This document shows, piece by piece, positions 36,579-45,790 of a stretch of DNA of 64,000 nt. Position numbers and translations under genes: made by a program. Within the stretch, counting starts at the first letter, position 1. Each line of letters begins with the position of its first letter. A model generated the notes under the pieces. It searched no databases and was not told the DNA's origin. It saw nothing but the letters and a program-made list of their open reading frames with translations. The DNA comes from Nocardioides houyundeii (lineage in GTDB: Bacteria; Actinomycetota; Actinomycetes; Propionibacteriales; Nocardioidaceae): NCBI RefSeq assembly GCF_002865585.1, contig NZ_CP025581.1, forward strand, positions 1,302,001 to 1,366,000, in the 5' to 3' direction.

Positions 36579-37178
36579 ATGCGCTACCACCGCGGCGACA
36601 TCGTGGAGCGGGCCATCGAGGTCCTGGACCAGTACGGGCTGGCCGACCTCACCATGCGTCGACTGGGCTCGGAGCTGGGGGTCCAGCCGAGCGCGCTCTA
36701 CCACCACTTCGCCAACAAGCAGTCGCTGCTGGGCGCCGTGGCCGACGAGCTGCTCGCGCGCGGGCTGCGGCCACCGGTCGAGGGCCCCTGGGACGACCAG
36801 GTGCAGGCGGTCTGCGTGCAGCTGCGCGATGCCATGCTGGCCTGGCGCGACGGCGCGGAGCTGGTCGCCACGGTGCACGCCTTCGGCCTCGGCGCGCGCG
36901 CGGCGTACGACGCGATGGTCGGGGCGCTGGCCGACAGCGGGCTGCCGGACCAGATGGTGCCCACGGCTGCCCGGGCCCTGCTCCACCTGGTCTTCGGCCA
37001 CACGGCCGAGGAGCAGACCCAGCTCCAGGCGAGCAGCGTCGGCGCCATCGACCTGGCGCCGAGCGAGAGCTCGGACTTCACCGACTCGCTGGCGCTGCTC
37101 CTGGACGGGATCCGGGTGCGCGTCAGCCCGGGTGTACCACGGCGCCGTGCAGCTCCGCGAGCAGCACCGCCCCGGTGA
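36579..37178 (+). CDS. bioQ: TetR-family biotin regulator, BioQ-like
   Basis: 199 residues from ATG 36579, with GGAGG six bases upstream. TetR helix-turn-helix at residues 8-50 (IVERAIEVLDQYGLADLTMRRLGSELGVQPSALYHHFANKQ) and a helical ligand domain. Divergent from bioYMN with BioQ-like boxes between, which is the main reason for the name; sequence alone would only give TetR. Its last 18 or so codons (GVPRRRAAPRAAPPR) overlap the convergent pentapeptide gene by 56 bases and look unconserved. Confidence 0.82.
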   Translation: MRYHRGDIVERAIEVLDQYGLADLTMRRLGSELGVQPSALYHHFANKQSLLGAVADELLARGLRPPVEGPWDDQVQAVCVQLRDAMLAWRDGAELVATVHAFGLGARAAYDAMVGALADSGLPDQMVPTAARALLHLVFGHTAEEQTQLQASSVGAIDLAPSESSDFTDSLALLLDGIRVRVSPGVPRRRAAPRAAPPR

Positions 37179-37725
37179 GGTCGAGCCTGGTGCCGCGCAG
37201 CTGCGCCGCGGCCAGGTCGACCCGGTCCAGCGACGCGCCGACCAGGTCCGCGCCCACCAGCTTGGCGTCGCGCAGGTTGGCGCCGTCCAGCTGCGTGCCG
37301 CGCAGCAGCGTCCCGCTGAGGTCGGCCAGGGAGAGATCCGCCTCGCGCAGGTCCAGACCCGAGAGGTCCAGCTTGGTCAGGTTGGCCCCGCGCAGGGAGG
37401 AGCCGCGCCACTGGCCGCCCAGGATCCGCATGGGTCGGGTGGTGCACTCGGCGAACGTCGTGCCGACCACCTTGCACCCCTCGAAAGTCACGTCGAACAG
37501 GCTGCAGCGCCGCAGCTCGCACGCCACGAAAGCGGAGGCGAGGTGCACCGAGGAGTTGAAGCGGCAGCCGTCGAAGACGCAGTGCTCGAAGACCGCACCC
37601 GAGGTGCGCACCTCGCTGAGGTCCACCTGGCTGAAGGTGCAGCGCACGAACCGGGTGGCGCCCAGGTCGTCGCCGTACCAGTCGTCGCCGTTGAAGGTGA
37701 CGTCCTCGTGCACCTCGACGGTCAT
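37123..37725 (-). CDS. pentapeptide-repeat protein
   Basis: 200 residues from ATG 37725. Repeats of A(D/N)LxX start near residue 20 and are clearest at residues 110-190: LRGANLTKLDLSGLDLREADLSLADLSGTLLRGTQLDG, then ANLRDAKLVGADLVGASLDRVDL. They form a right-handed quadrilateral beta-helix. A middle part with Cys-Phe steps (CTFSQ, HCVFDGC, ELRRCSLF) is another common variant. Related proteins mimic DNA and protect gyrase (Qnr, MfpA), but this is only one possibility. No signal peptide. Confidence 0.9.
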   Translation of the reverse strand: MTVEVHEDVTFNGDDWYGDDLGATRFVRCTFSQVDLSEVRTSGAVFEHCVFDGCRFNSSVHLASAFVACELRRCSLFDVTFEGCKVVGTTFAECTTRPMRILGGQWRGSSLRGANLTKLDLSGLDLREADLSLADLSGTLLRGTQLDGANLRDAKLVGADLVGASLDRVDLAAAQLRGTRLDLTGAVLLAELHGAVVHPG

Positions 37726-37838
37726 CGTTGCCTCACCGGCGCGGCAGCCGGCCGTGGGGCGAGGGCAGTGGCGGGCAGCAGAAGGATGGGGAGCCGGCGT
37801 CGCACCTGGGCAGGATAGCCGCGGCTAGAGTGACCGCC

Positions 37839-38489
37839 GTGATCGTGTCGCACCAGCACCGCTTCATCTTCCTCAAGACCCGGAAGACCGCGGGCACCAG
37901 TGTCGAGATCGCGCTGTCCAAGATCTGCGGGCCCGACGACGTGATCACCGCGATCAGCCCCGAGGACGAGCAGCTGCGGGCCGCCGCCGGTGGACGACCG
38001 CCGCAGAACTTCGACGCCCCGCCGCTGCCGCGCCGCGCCTACAACCACATGCGCGCCCAGATGGTCCGCAACGTCGTCGGTGCGCAGGTGTGGAACGACT
38101 ACTTCAAGTTTGCGGTGGAGCGGAACCCCTGGGACACCGTGGTCTCGCTCTACTTCTGGAAGTTCCGCGAGCGGCCCGGAGCCCGGACCGCTCCGCCGTT
38201 CGGGGAGTTCGTCTGGGAGGAGTCGGTGGAGAAGCTCGCCGCCAACCAGCGGATCTACCGGATCCGCGGCGCCGTCGCCGTCGACCGGGTGCTGCGCTAC
38301 GAGCGGCTCACCGAGGAGCTGACCCAGGTGTGGTCGGACCTGGGGCTGCCCGGGGAGCCGGCGCTGCCCCGGGCCAAGGGATCGGCGCGGCCCCGCCGCG
38401 ACTACCGCGACCTCTACGACGACGAGTCCCGGCAGCGGGTCGCCGACCTGTTCGCCGCCTCCGTCCGGGACTTCGGCTACGAGTTCTGA
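37839..38489 (+). CDS. sulfotransferase-family protein
   Basis: 216 residues from GTG 37839 (GTG 37830 in frame is possible). HRFIFLKTRKTAGTSVEIAL at residues 6-25 is the 5'-phosphosulfate loop of the sulfotransferase 2 family. FKFAVERNPWDTVVSLYFW is the 3'-phosphate binding (Arg/Ser) segment, and LRYERLTEELTQVWSDLGLPG follows. It would transfer sulfate from PAPS to a glycan or small molecule. No export signal, so cytoplasmic. Acceptor unknown. Confidence 0.87.
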   Translation: MIVSHQHRFIFLKTRKTAGTSVEIALSKICGPDDVITAISPEDEQLRAAAGGRPPQNFDAPPLPRRAYNHMRAQMVRNVVGAQVWNDYFKFAVERNPWDTVVSLYFWKFRERPGARTAPPFGEFVWEESVEKLAANQRIYRIRGAVAVDRVLRYERLTEELTQVWSDLGLPGEPALPRAKGSARPRRDYRDLYDDESRQRVADLFAASVRDFGYEF

Positions 38490-39154
38490 GCGGCCGGGAC
38501 CGAGGCGTCGGGGTCCCGACCCACCCTCTGGCCCACCGTCTGGCCCACCGTCTGGCCCACCGTCTGGCCCAGCGTCCAGGAGTCCAGCAGCCGACAGCCG
38601 CCCGCCTGGTACCAGGCGAGGTCCAGCCGCTCGGCCCGGCACCGGGTCGGTATGGCGGCGCCCAGGGACGTCCGGGTTGAGTCCTCGGTGACGTCTGCGG
38701 AGAGCGCGTCCAGCGTCAGGTGCGGCTGCGGGACGCCGAACGCGCCGCCGTACGGCGGGCACTGGTCGAACTCCTCGAACAGCGCCGCGGTGAGGCGGGA
38801 GAACGGTTCGGCGGGCTCCGGAACCAGGTGCACGATGCCGTTGGGGAACGTCGCGAGCCGCCGGAGGACGAAGTCGAAGGGCTCGATCCGGGCCACGACC
38901 TGCGTGACGCGGGTCGCGGTCCGCGGGTCGTGCCGGGGCAGGAACGGGCCGAGCGCAGTGATGTGCGCGTGCGTGAACGCGGGGTCGGGGGAGAGGAAGT
39001 CGGTGTCGTAGTACGCCGTCCGTCGGCGCACCCAGGGCTCCAGCGGCGGCACCGGCACCTGCAGCACCGAGTGCCCCGGCCAGGGGCCCGGCTCCCGGCT
39101 GGCCCCACCCGCTGCGGCAGCCGGTGTCTGGGCGCCGGGCTGGGTGGCCCTCAT
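38477..39154 (-). CDS. 2'-5' RNA ligase superfamily (LigT-like) protein
   Basis: 225 residues from ATG 39154. Two HxT motifs of the 2H phosphoesterase fold, HITALGPF (near residue 64) and HLTLDALS (near 148), and FPNGIVHLVPEP between them. Family members open or join cyclic phosphates; the substrate is unknown here. The C-terminus contains four copies of Gly-Gln-Thr-Val made by a 12-bp repeat. Its start overlaps the stop of the upstream glycosylase gene and its end overlaps the sulfotransferase by 13 bases. Confidence 0.85.
   Translation of the reverse strand: MRATQPGAQTPAAAAGGASREPGPWPGHSVLQVPVPPLEPWVRRRTAYYDTDFLSPDPAFTHAHITALGPFLPRHDPRTATRVTQVVARIEPFDFVLRRLATFPNGIVHLVPEPAEPFSRLTAALFEEFDQCPPYGGAFGVPQPHLTLDALSADVTEDSTRTSLGAAIPTRCRAERLDLAWYQAGGCRLLDSWTLGQTVGQTVGQTVGQRVGRDPDASVPAAQNS
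38528..38575 (-). repeat. Four 12-bp tandem repeats at the end of the LigT-like gene
   Basis: CTGGCCCACCGT (plus strand) is repeated four times, the last with one change. In the gene it encodes a run of GQTV-type units ahead of RVGRDPD. It preserves the frame and is probably a recent slippage expansion. Confidence 0.9.
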
Positions 39155-40056
39155 GCCGGGACGGGCGCCAGCGCGAGCAGCCGGTCGCACTCCGCGAGCA
39201 GTCGCGCGCGCAGCGGCGCCGCGCGCTCGCTGAAGCCCCGCTGGGCCGCGACGTACTCCTGCTTGCCCTCGGGTGTCTCGATCCGCACCGGCAGGAACGG
39301 CTGGCCGTCCACCTCGAGCCCGGAGAGGTCGTACGGCGCCGCGCGCATGTCCATCACCCTGACGTCGCGGGCCAGCTCGAAGCAGTCGGCCACGAGGTCC
39401 GAGCAGATCATCGGGGTGAGCCGGAAGGCGTGCTTGTAGAGGTCCATGGTGGCGTGCAGACAGCCCGGTTGCTCCAGGTCGGCGCGGTCGTGCGGCGCGG
39501 GCTGCAGCAGGTTGAGGGGCCGGGCGGGCGGGGTGAAGAAGCGGAAGGCGTCGAAGTGCGAGCAGCTGATCCGGTGCGCCTCGACGACCTCGTCGGTGCC
39601 GTCGGGACCCAGGCGCAGGGGCCAGTCCGAGTGTCGGGTGCCGTCCTGGGGGAGCCGGTAGACCATGGCCCACTCGTGGAGGCCGAAGCAGCCGAACTGA
39701 GGTGCCCGCCCAGCCGTCGACCGGAGCAGCCTCGCCAGGGTCTGGAGCAGGACGCGCTGGCCGTCGACGTACGTCCGGGCGACGGTGACGAGGTCGCCGT
39801 CGCACCGGTATCCCTTCAGGCCGGCGTGCTCGTCGGCGCCCCGCAGGGCGACCCCGAAGCCGGGGTGCCACCTGCGCAGCTGGGCCGGGCGCTGGGCGTA
39901 GTAGGTGAAGAGGAAGTCGTGCACGGGGTGCTTGACCCGGGTCTCCCGGCGGGCCAGGTGGGGGGCGACGAAGGGCTCCACCCGTGCGGCGTGCGCCTGC
40001 GCGCGGGCGCGCCACGTCGGCTCGTCGAGAACTGGGTCGCACGTGGCCGTGGGCAC
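39151..40056 (-). CDS. actinobacterial protein annotated as 3-methyladenine DNA glycosylase
   Basis: 301 residues from ATG 40056. KHPVHDFLFTYYAQRPAQLRRWHPGFGVAL near residue 42, CFGLHEWAMVY, the HRISCSHFDAFRFFTPPARPLN stretch and LHATMDLYKHAFRLTP are strongly conserved-looking. I recall this family as 3-methyladenine DNA glycosylase in actinobacterial genomes. No helix-hairpin-helix or known glycosylase fold is evident, so the enzymatic name should be treated with caution. Coupled by overlap to the LigT-like gene, and divergent from the FAH gene. Confidence 0.65.
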   Translation of the reverse strand: MPTATCDPVLDEPTWRARAQAHAARVEPFVAPHLARRETRVKHPVHDFLFTYYAQRPAQLRRWHPGFGVALRGADEHAGLKGYRCDGDLVTVARTYVDGQRVLLQTLARLLRSTAGRAPQFGCFGLHEWAMVYRLPQDGTRHSDWPLRLGPDGTDEVVEAHRISCSHFDAFRFFTPPARPLNLLQPAPHDRADLEQPGCLHATMDLYKHAFRLTPMICSDLVADCFELARDVRVMDMRAAPYDLSGLEVDGQPFLPVRIETPEGKQEYVAAQRGFSERAAPLRARLLAECDRLLALAPVPA

Positions 40057-40086
40057 GATCCCAGCCTAGGCGGATAGGCTCGGGTG

Positions 40087-40896
40087 GTGCGTATCGCCAG
40101 ATTCACCACCGGGGAAGAGCCGCAGTACGGCATCGTGACGGGGGAGGTCGACGAGTTCGGCCAGCCCGCTGAGGACACCACGATCGTGGCGTTGGCGGGA
40201 GATCCGCTCTACGTCGGGATCAAGCTGCTCGCGGAGGAGCACAAGCTCTCCGACGTGCGGCTGCTCGCGCCGGTGCTGCCGCGCAGCAAGGTGGTGGGCA
40301 TCGGCCGCAACTACGCCGACCACGCGGCGGAGATGGGCAACGAGCTGCCGAGCGAGCCGTTGCTGTTCCTCAAGCCCAACACCTCGGTGGTCGGTCCCGG
40401 TGACCCGATCTTCTACCCCGCACAGTCGCAGCGCGTCGACTACGAGGGCGAGCTGGCCGTGGTCATCGGCCGGATCTGCCGCGACGTCCCGGTGGAGAAG
40501 GCCACCGACGTGATCCACGGCTACACGATCGGCAACGACGTCACCGCGCGGGACCTGCAGAAGTCTGACGTGCAGTTCACCCGGGCCAAGAGCTTCGACT
40601 CCTTCTGCCCGCTGGGCCCGTGGATCGAGACCGACCTGGACCCGGCGACCTTCGCCGACGGGGTGTCGATCCAGACCTACCTCAACGGCGACCTCGTGCA
40701 GGACGGCACGACCGCCGACCTGGTCTTCGACATCCCGACGTTGATCGCGCACGTCTCCAGCGTGATGACGCTGCTCCCCGGCGACGTCATCCTCACCGGC
40801 ACCCCCGCGGGTGTCGGCCCCATGCAGGTCGGTGACGAGGTCGAGGTCTCGATCGCCGGCATCGGCACTCTGACGAACAAGGTGGCTCAGCGATGA
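40087..40896 (+). CDS. fumarylacetoacetate hydrolase family protein
   Basis: 269 residues from GTG 40087 (GTG 40084 adds one). FAH C-terminal fold: [16 protein letters not shown] near residue 75, [29 protein letters not shown] (metal Glu pair), [28 protein letters not shown] and [12 protein letters not shown]. It could be an acylpyruvase or 2-keto-hydroxy-diene hydrolase. Such genes sit just before gltX in many actinobacteria. ATGA overlap with gltX. Confidence 0.93.
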   Translation: MRIARFTTGEEPQYGIVTGEVDEFGQPAEDTTIVALAGDPLYVGIKLLAEEHKLSDVRLLAPVLPRSKVVGIGRNYADHAAEMGNELPSEPLLFLKPNTSVVGPGDPIFYPAQSQRVDYEGELAVVIGRICRDVPVEKATDVIHGYTIGNDVTARDLQKSDVQFTRAKSFDSFCPLGPWIETDLDPATFADGVSIQTYLNGDLVQDGTTADLVFDIPTLIAHVSSVMTLLPGDVILTGTPAGVGPMQVGDEVEVSIAGIGTLTNKVAQR

Positions 40897-42374
40897 CGGT
40901 CTCGGCAGGAACGACGGACGACGGCAGCACGGGCTCGCGGGTACGGGTCCGCATGGCCCCTTCCCCGACCGGATCCCCGCACGTGGGGCTGGCGCGCACC
41001 GCGCTGTTCAACTGGGCGTTCGCGCGACACCACGGGGGCACCTTCGTGTTCCGGATCGAGGACACCGACAAGGAGCGCAACACCGAGGAGTCCTACCGCT
41101 CGCTGTTGGAGGTCATGCGCTGGCTGGGGCTGGACTGGGACGAGGGCCCCGAGGTGGGCGGCCCCTTCGGCCCGTACCTGCAGAGCGAGCGCGGCCACAT
41201 CTACCGCGACGTCCTGGCACGGCTGGCCGAGACCGGCTACACCTACGACTGCTACTGCGAGAACTCCGAGGTCGAGGCGCGGCGCAAGGCCAGCGGCTCC
41301 AAGGTGATGGGGTACGACGGCTTCTGCCGCGACCTGAGCGCCGAGCAGCTGGCCGCCTTCGCGGGGCGTCCCAGCGTCGTGCGGTTCCGGATGCCCGAGG
41401 GAGAGATCTCCTTCGACGACCTGGTCCGCGGCACGATCTCCTTCCAGAGCGAGTTCGTCCCCGACTACGCGCTGGCGCGCGCCAACGGTGACCCGCTCTA
41501 CACCCTGGTGGCGCCGGTGGACGACGCGCTGATGGAGATCACCCACGTGCTGCGCGGGGAGGACCTGCTCTCCAGCACGCCCCGCCAGATCGCCCTGTTC
41601 GAGGCGTTGAAGGAGATCGGCGTCGCCAAGGCGACCCCGGCCTTCGGTCACCTGCCCTACGTGATGGGGGAGGGCAACAAGAAGCTCTCCAAGCGCGACC
41701 CGGAGGCCGACCTGCTGGCCTACCGGGACAAGGGCTTCCTGCCCGAGGGCCTGCTCAACTACCTCGCCCTGCTCGGGTGGTCGATCGCTGCGGACCGCGA
41801 CATCTTCACCCTGGAGGAGATGGTCGAGAAGTTCGAGCTCGGCGACGTGAACCCCAACCCGGCTCGCTTCGACCTGAAGAAGGCCGACGCGATCAACGCC
41901 TCGCACATGCGGCTGCTCACCCTCGAGGACCTCACCCACCGGGTGCTGCCGTTCCTGAAGGCGGCCGGGGTGGTCTCGGACCCGGTGAGCGACCTGGACT
42001 CCCGGATGCTCGAGCTGGCCATGCCACTGGTCTCCGAGCGGATGAACAAGCTCACCGAGGCCGTGGACATGCTCGGGTTCCTGTTCGTGGACGACGCGAG
42101 CCTGGTCCGCACCGACGTGATCGACGAGGCCGGCCGCGAGGTGGTCCAGGCGGCCGCTGCGGCCCTGGCCGAGGTGGACACCTGGTCGACGGAGGAGATC
42201 GAGGCGGCGCTGCGCTCGGCGCTGGTGGAGGAGCGGGGCCTCAAGCCCCGCCTCGCCTTCGGTCCGGTCCGGATCGCGATCTCGGGTCGCAAGATCTCGC
42301 CCCCGCTGTTCGAGTCGATGGAGCTGCTGGGCCGGGAGCGGTCCATGGCCCGGCTGAACGACGCCTTGGCCTGA
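40893..42374 (+). CDS. gltX: glutamyl-tRNA synthetase
   Basis: 493 residues from ATG 40893, class I synthetase. HIGH-type motif [19 protein letters not shown] at 23-41. Specificity blocks [16 protein letters not shown] and [22 protein letters not shown] equivalent [11 protein letters not shown] near 263-273. C-terminal helical anticodon-binding domain. In actinobacteria GltX usually also charges tRNA-Gln with Glu, later amidated by GatCAB. Here genes for tRNA-Gln and tRNA-Glu lie 1 kb downstream. Confidence 0.98.
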   Translation: MTVSAGTTDDGSTGSRVRVRMAPSPTGSPHVGLARTALFNWAFARHHGGTFVFRIEDTDKERNTEESYRSLLEVMRWLGLDWDEGPEVGGPFGPYLQSERGHIYRDVLARLAETGYTYDCYCENSEVEARRKASGSKVMGYDGFCRDLSAEQLAAFAGRPSVVRFRMPEGEISFDDLVRGTISFQSEFVPDYALARANGDPLYTLVAPVDDALMEITHVLRGEDLLSSTPRQIALFEALKEIGVAKATPAFGHLPYVMGEGNKKLSKRDPEADLLAYRDKGFLPEGLLNYLALLGWSIAADRDIFTLEEMVEKFELGDVNPNPARFDLKKADAINASHMRLLTLEDLTHRVLPFLKAAGVVSDPVSDLDSRMLELAMPLVSERMNKLTEAVDMLGFLFVDDASLVRTDVIDEAGREVVQAAAAALAEVDTWSTEEIEAALRSALVEERGLKPRLAFGPVRIAISGRKISPPLFESMELLGRERSMARLNDALA

Positions 42375-42383
42375 GCCGGCCCC

Positions 42384-43391
42384 GTGAGCAACAGCGCACC
42401 CGGGTCCAGGCAGGCACCGCAGGCACCAGAGGAGCTCGGCTACCACCAGCTGCACCGGGGTGGCCCCCGGGGCGTGTGGCGGCCCGTCGTGGGGGTGCTG
42501 GCGGTCGCCCTGGGGACGTTCCTCGTGGCACCGCTGTTCTGGTCCACCGCGTTCGCGCTGGGATATGCGCTGGCCGGTGAGCCGGTGGCGGAGTCGATGG
42601 CCGCCCTCACCGACACCGACCACGCGACCCCGGCCACCTTGGCGTTCCTGAACCTGGCGCTGGCCAGCGCCATCCCGCTGGTGTGGGTGGTGAGCAGGAC
42701 GCTGCACGGGCTCCGTCCCCGCTGGCTGTCCTCGGTGGGTCCGGGGCTGCGCATGCGGTACTTCCTGGTCTGCTTGGGCCTGGCGTTCCTGGCCCTGGTG
42801 GCCACCCTGGTCGTCGCCGCGGCGCTGCCCACGCCCGACGCCTCGAGCGAGGTCAGCGAGAGCGTGAACGACTTCACCACCACCACGCGGGACTTCCTGC
42901 TCGTGGTGCTCTTCCTCACCCCGTTGCAGGCCGCCGGTGAGGAGTACCTGTTCCGGGGCTACCTGACCCAGGCCTTCGGCGGGCTGTTCGCCTCCCGGGC
43001 GCTGGCGGTGCTGCTGCCCGCCCTGCTGTTCGCCCTGGCACACGGCGGCCAGGACCCGCCGGTCTTCTTCGACAGGTTCGCCTTCGGGGTCGTGGCCGGG
43101 ATCCTGGTGATCGCCACGGGCGGGCTGGAGGCGGCGATCGCCATGCACGTGCTGAACAACTTCGTGGCGTTCGGGCTGGCGCTGGCCTTCAGCGACATCG
43201 GCACCGCGCTGACCCCCACCGGAGGGTCCTGGTGGAGCCTGCCGAGCACCCTCACCCAGTCGCTGGTCTACCTCGCGCTGGCGTTCTGGGCCGCCCGTCG
43301 GATGGGGCTGAGAACCACGGTGGAGGGGGGCGTTTTGGTGGCTCCGCCCGGCCGCGTGTATCGTTTCGCCTCGGTTCCGAAAGGCGCCTAA
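42384..43391 (+). CDS. CPBP-family intramembrane metalloprotease
   Basis: 335 residues from GTG 42384, with about eight membrane helices. The protease motifs are AAGEEYLFRGYLTQAFGG (EExxxR) near residue 180, LLFALAHGGQD (FxxxH), and AIAMHVLNNFVAFG (HxxxN). Related to CAAX prenyl proteases and bacteriocin self-immunity proteins. Substrate unknown. Nine bases after gltX, so probably same transcript; its stop is five bases before tRNA-Gln. Confidence 0.92.
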   Translation: MSNSAPGSRQAPQAPEELGYHQLHRGGPRGVWRPVVGVLAVALGTFLVAPLFWSTAFALGYALAGEPVAESMAALTDTDHATPATLAFLNLALASAIPLVWVVSRTLHGLRPRWLSSVGPGLRMRYFLVCLGLAFLALVATLVVAAALPTPDASSEVSESVNDFTTTTRDFLLVVLFLTPLQAAGEEYLFRGYLTQAFGGLFASRALAVLLPALLFALAHGGQDPPVFFDRFAFGVVAGILVIATGGLEAAIAMHVLNNFVAFGLALAFSDIGTALTPTGGSWWSLPSTLTQSLVYLALAFWAARRMGLRTTVEGGVLVAPPGRVYRFASVPKGA

Positions 43392-43395
43392 ACCA

Positions 43396-43467
43396 TGGGA
43401 TATGGTGTAATTGGCAGCACGACTGATTCTGGTTCAGTTAGTCAAGGTTCGAGTCCTTGTATCCCAG
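43396..43467 (+). tRNA. tRNA-Gln (anticodon CTG)
   Basis: 72 bases. Acceptor TGGGATA pairs with TATCCCA, followed by discriminator G. Anticodon stem ACTGA/TCAGT with seven-base loop TTCTGGT and anticodon CTG at 43429-43431. T-arm GGTTCGAGTCC. CCA is not encoded. The first base pair is T-A (U1-A72), typical of tRNA-Gln. Confidence 0.95.
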
Positions 43468-43564
43468 CGAAATCCCGGTCTGACCAGGATTTGTGTGAGA
43501 ACCAGCAGTTCGACTAGGGTTTCTCACCGTTGCCAGCAAGAAATTGCGGGTGACAAACGTGCAA

Positions 43565-43637
43565 GCCCCCGTTGTGTAGCGGCCTAGCACGCCGCCCTCT
43601 CACGGCGGTAGCGCCGGTTCGAATCCGGTCGGGGGTA
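43565..43637 (+). tRNA. tRNA-Glu (anticodon CTC)
   Basis: 73 bases. Acceptor GCCCCCG with CGGGGGT (G-T first pair), discriminator A. Anticodon stem CCGCC/GGCGG, loop CTCTCAC, anticodon CTC at 43599-43601. T-arm CCGGTTCGAATCCGG. CCA is not encoded. It lies 97 bases after tRNA-Gln and probably shares its transcript. Confidence 0.95.
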
Positions 43638-43644
43638 CAGCATT

Positions 43645-43690
43645 CGGAAGGGGCTCTGGCCAGCGGAGACGCTGGGCAGGGCCCCTTCCG
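43645..43690 (+). terminator. Terminator after tRNA-Glu
   Basis: CGGAAGGGGC (43645-43654) pairs exactly with GCCCCTTCCG (43681-43690). An inner CCAGC/GCTGG stem fills the loop. It starts eight bases after the tRNA end. No T-run. Confidence 0.8.
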
Positions 43691-43758
43691 GCATTCCCCC
43701 ACGAGGCAGCGCGGCCGAGGGTGAGCCCAGGCGACCAGCCAGGGTTGATAGCGTCGAC

Positions 43759-44208
43759 GTGGTGAGCACCAGCGTGAGCATCCGGCCCGGTCTTGCCGCC
43801 GACCTGCCCATGGTCTTCCGTGCCGAGCGGGACTACATCCGCGACATCGAGCCTGCCGCGGAGGCCGGGTGGACGCGTGCCCTGGACAAGAACCTCGAGC
43901 TCTGGGTCGGCTGCCTCGACCGCACGATCGTCGCGGAGGATGCTGAGGGGACAGTCGGGTTCGCCATGTGGATGCCCCACGAAGGCGCCGCGCTCCTGGT
44001 CACCATCCAGGTGCTCGACCACGCTCGGCGCCGCGGCGTCGGCAACGTGCTGCTGCAGCGCTACCTGGTGGATGCCGGGGCCGCCGGCCACCGGACGGCA
44101 TCCCTCGGGGTGCACGCCTCCAATCCCGCCCGCCGGCTCTACGAGGCGGCCGGGTTCCGCCACTCGGGCGACGACGGCGACTACGCGCTCTACGAGCTGC
44201 GGCTCTGA
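43759..44208 (+). CDS. GNAT-family N-acetyltransferase
   Basis: 149 residues from GTG 43759 (GTG 43762 equally possible). SIRPGLAADLPMVFRAERDYI starts the fold. LVTIQVLDHARRRGVGNVLLQRYL carries the acetyl-CoA loop (R-R-x-G-x-G). LGVHASNPARRLYEAAGFRHSGDDGDY is the family C-terminus. Complete, unlike the broken copy at 3047. Substrate unknown. Confidence 0.9.
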   Translation: MVSTSVSIRPGLAADLPMVFRAERDYIRDIEPAAEAGWTRALDKNLELWVGCLDRTIVAEDAEGTVGFAMWMPHEGAALLVTIQVLDHARRRGVGNVLLQRYLVDAGAAGHRTASLGVHASNPARRLYEAAGFRHSGDDGDYALYELRL

Positions 44209-44277
44209 CCCTGCCGGCTTCACTGGCCTGTCCGAATCCCGCTAGTGCAGGACCCTCTGCCGAGGCAGGATGGGGAC

Positions 44278-45789
44278 ATGGCGACCTCCACGCACCTCGC
44301 GCCGACAGGGCAGGGGCTCGACCACGAAGTCTGCTACCGCGCCGTGCGCAGTCGGGATCGCCGCTTCGACGGGGTCTTCTACACCGCCGTGGCGACCACC
44401 GGGATCTATTGCCGCCCCTCGTGCCCTGCGCGCACCCCAGCGCCGGGCAACGTGAGCTTCCACCCGACTGCCGCGTCTGCGCAGGCCGCGGGATACCGCG
44501 CGTGCAAGCGGTGCATCCCCGATGCCACCCCCGGCAGCCCGGAGTGGGACGTCGCTGCCGACGTTGCCGGACGGGCGATGCGCCTGATCGCCGACGGCGT
44601 GGTGGATCGCACCGGCGTCGAGGGCCTGGCCGACTTCCTCGGCTACAGCTCTCGGCAGCTCAACCGGTTGCTCGTGCACCGGCTGGGTGCCGGCCCGCTG
44701 GCCCTGGCCCGCGCTCGGCGGGCCCAGACCGCCCGCATCCTCATCGAGAGCACTCACATGGGCTTCTCCGACGTCGCCTTCGCGGCCGGGTTCGCCAGCG
44801 TCCGTCAGTTCAACGACACCGTGCGTGAGGTGTACGCCGCCTCTCCGAGCGAGCTGCGGGGTCGCCGCGGGACGGGCCGCGATGCCACGGGGGGGATCGC
44901 CATGCGGCTGGCGGTCCGGACGCCGTTCGCCGGCAGCGCACTCCTGGAGTTCCTCGCCAGACGAGCCGTGCCGGGGGTCGAGACCGTCCGCGGGACGACG
45001 TACTCGCGCACCTTGCGCCTCCCGCACGGCCATGGCGTGGTCAGCCTCGTCCTGACCGACCAGACCTCCTCGGGCACCGCGTTCGTGCCCGCCACCTTCG
45101 CGCTCCTCGACCTGCGGGACACGACCGCGGCGGTCGAGCGGACGCGCAGGATCCTCGACGCGGACTGCGACCCGACGGCAGTAGCCGAGGCCTTCGCCCC
45201 CGACCCGGTGCTCGGTCCGCTCGTGGAACGGCAGCTCGGGCTGAGGGTTCCGGGCCACGTGGACGGCAGCGAGCTGGCGGCCCGGGCCGTGCTGGGGCAG
45301 CAGGTCAGCGTCGCCGGGGCGCGCACGACGACCGCCCGTCTGGTGCGCGAGCACGGCCAGGAGGTGGAGACGGGTGTCGAGGGCCTGACCCATCTCTTCC
45401 CTGACCCTGCCGCACTGTCGAGGCTGGACCCGGCGCAGCTGCCGATGCCCCGGGCACGCGGCCGGGCCCTGGTGGCGCTCGGGGCCGCCCTGGAGGCCGG
45501 CGACCTGCGGCTCGAGCGTGGTGTGGACCGGGACGCCGCGCGCGCCGCCCTGCTGGCCGTACCGGGCATCGGCCCGTGGACCAGCGACTACGTGGGGATG
45601 AGGGCGCTGGGGCATCCCGACCTCTTCCTGCCCACCGACACCGGGACCCGGGACGCACTGCGGCGCCTCGGTCGCGACCCCGGGCAGGCCCGGGTGATCG
45701 CGGAGCGCTGGCGACCGTGGCGCTCCTACGCGCAGATGTACCTGTGGCACTCCCTGACCCCGGCACCGCGACCGCACGAGGAGACCTGA
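44278..45789 (+). CDS. alkA: Ada-AlkA fusion: methylation-responsive regulator and 3-methyladenine DNA glycosylase
   Basis: 503 residues from ATG 44278. Residues 15-85 are the Ada zinc domain with Cys45, Cys49, Cys76 and Cys79, at the same spacing as Escherichia coli Ada; Cys45 matches the phosphotriester acceptor. Residues 95-190 are AraC-type helix-turn-helix (GFSDVAFAAGFASVRQFNDTVRE). Residues 205-495 are AlkA, with helix-hairpin-helix AVPGIGPWTSDYVGMRALGH and catalytic Asp in FLPTDTGTRD near 455. So one protein senses methylated DNA, regulates, and excises alkylated bases. Two bases before ogt. Confidence 0.95.
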   Translation: MATSTHLAPTGQGLDHEVCYRAVRSRDRRFDGVFYTAVATTGIYCRPSCPARTPAPGNVSFHPTAASAQAAGYRACKRCIPDATPGSPEWDVAADVAGRAMRLIADGVVDRTGVEGLADFLGYSSRQLNRLLVHRLGAGPLALARARRAQTARILIESTHMGFSDVAFAAGFASVRQFNDTVREVYAASPSELRGRRGTGRDATGGIAMRLAVRTPFAGSALLEFLARRAVPGVETVRGTTYSRTLRLPHGHGVVSLVLTDQTSSGTAFVPATFALLDLRDTTAAVERTRRILDADCDPTAVAEAFAPDPVLGPLVERQLGLRVPGHVDGSELAARAVLGQQVSVAGARTTTARLVREHGQEVETGVEGLTHLFPDPAALSRLDPAQLPMPRARGRALVALGAALEAGDLRLERGVDRDAARAALLAVPGIGPWTSDYVGMRALGHPDLFLPTDTGTRDALRRLGRDPGQARVIAERWRPWRSYAQMYLWHSLTPAPRPHEET

Positions 45790-45790
45790 G

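Noticed and set aside
36579..37178. Frameshift at the end of the TetR gene
   Set aside because: Neither alternative frame after the conserved part gives a nearby stop, so the overlap with the pentapeptide gene is taken as real.
38528..38575. CRISPR-like array
   Set aside because: Repeats are 12 bases, directly adjacent with no spacers, and stay in frame in a coding region. No array elsewhere in the window.
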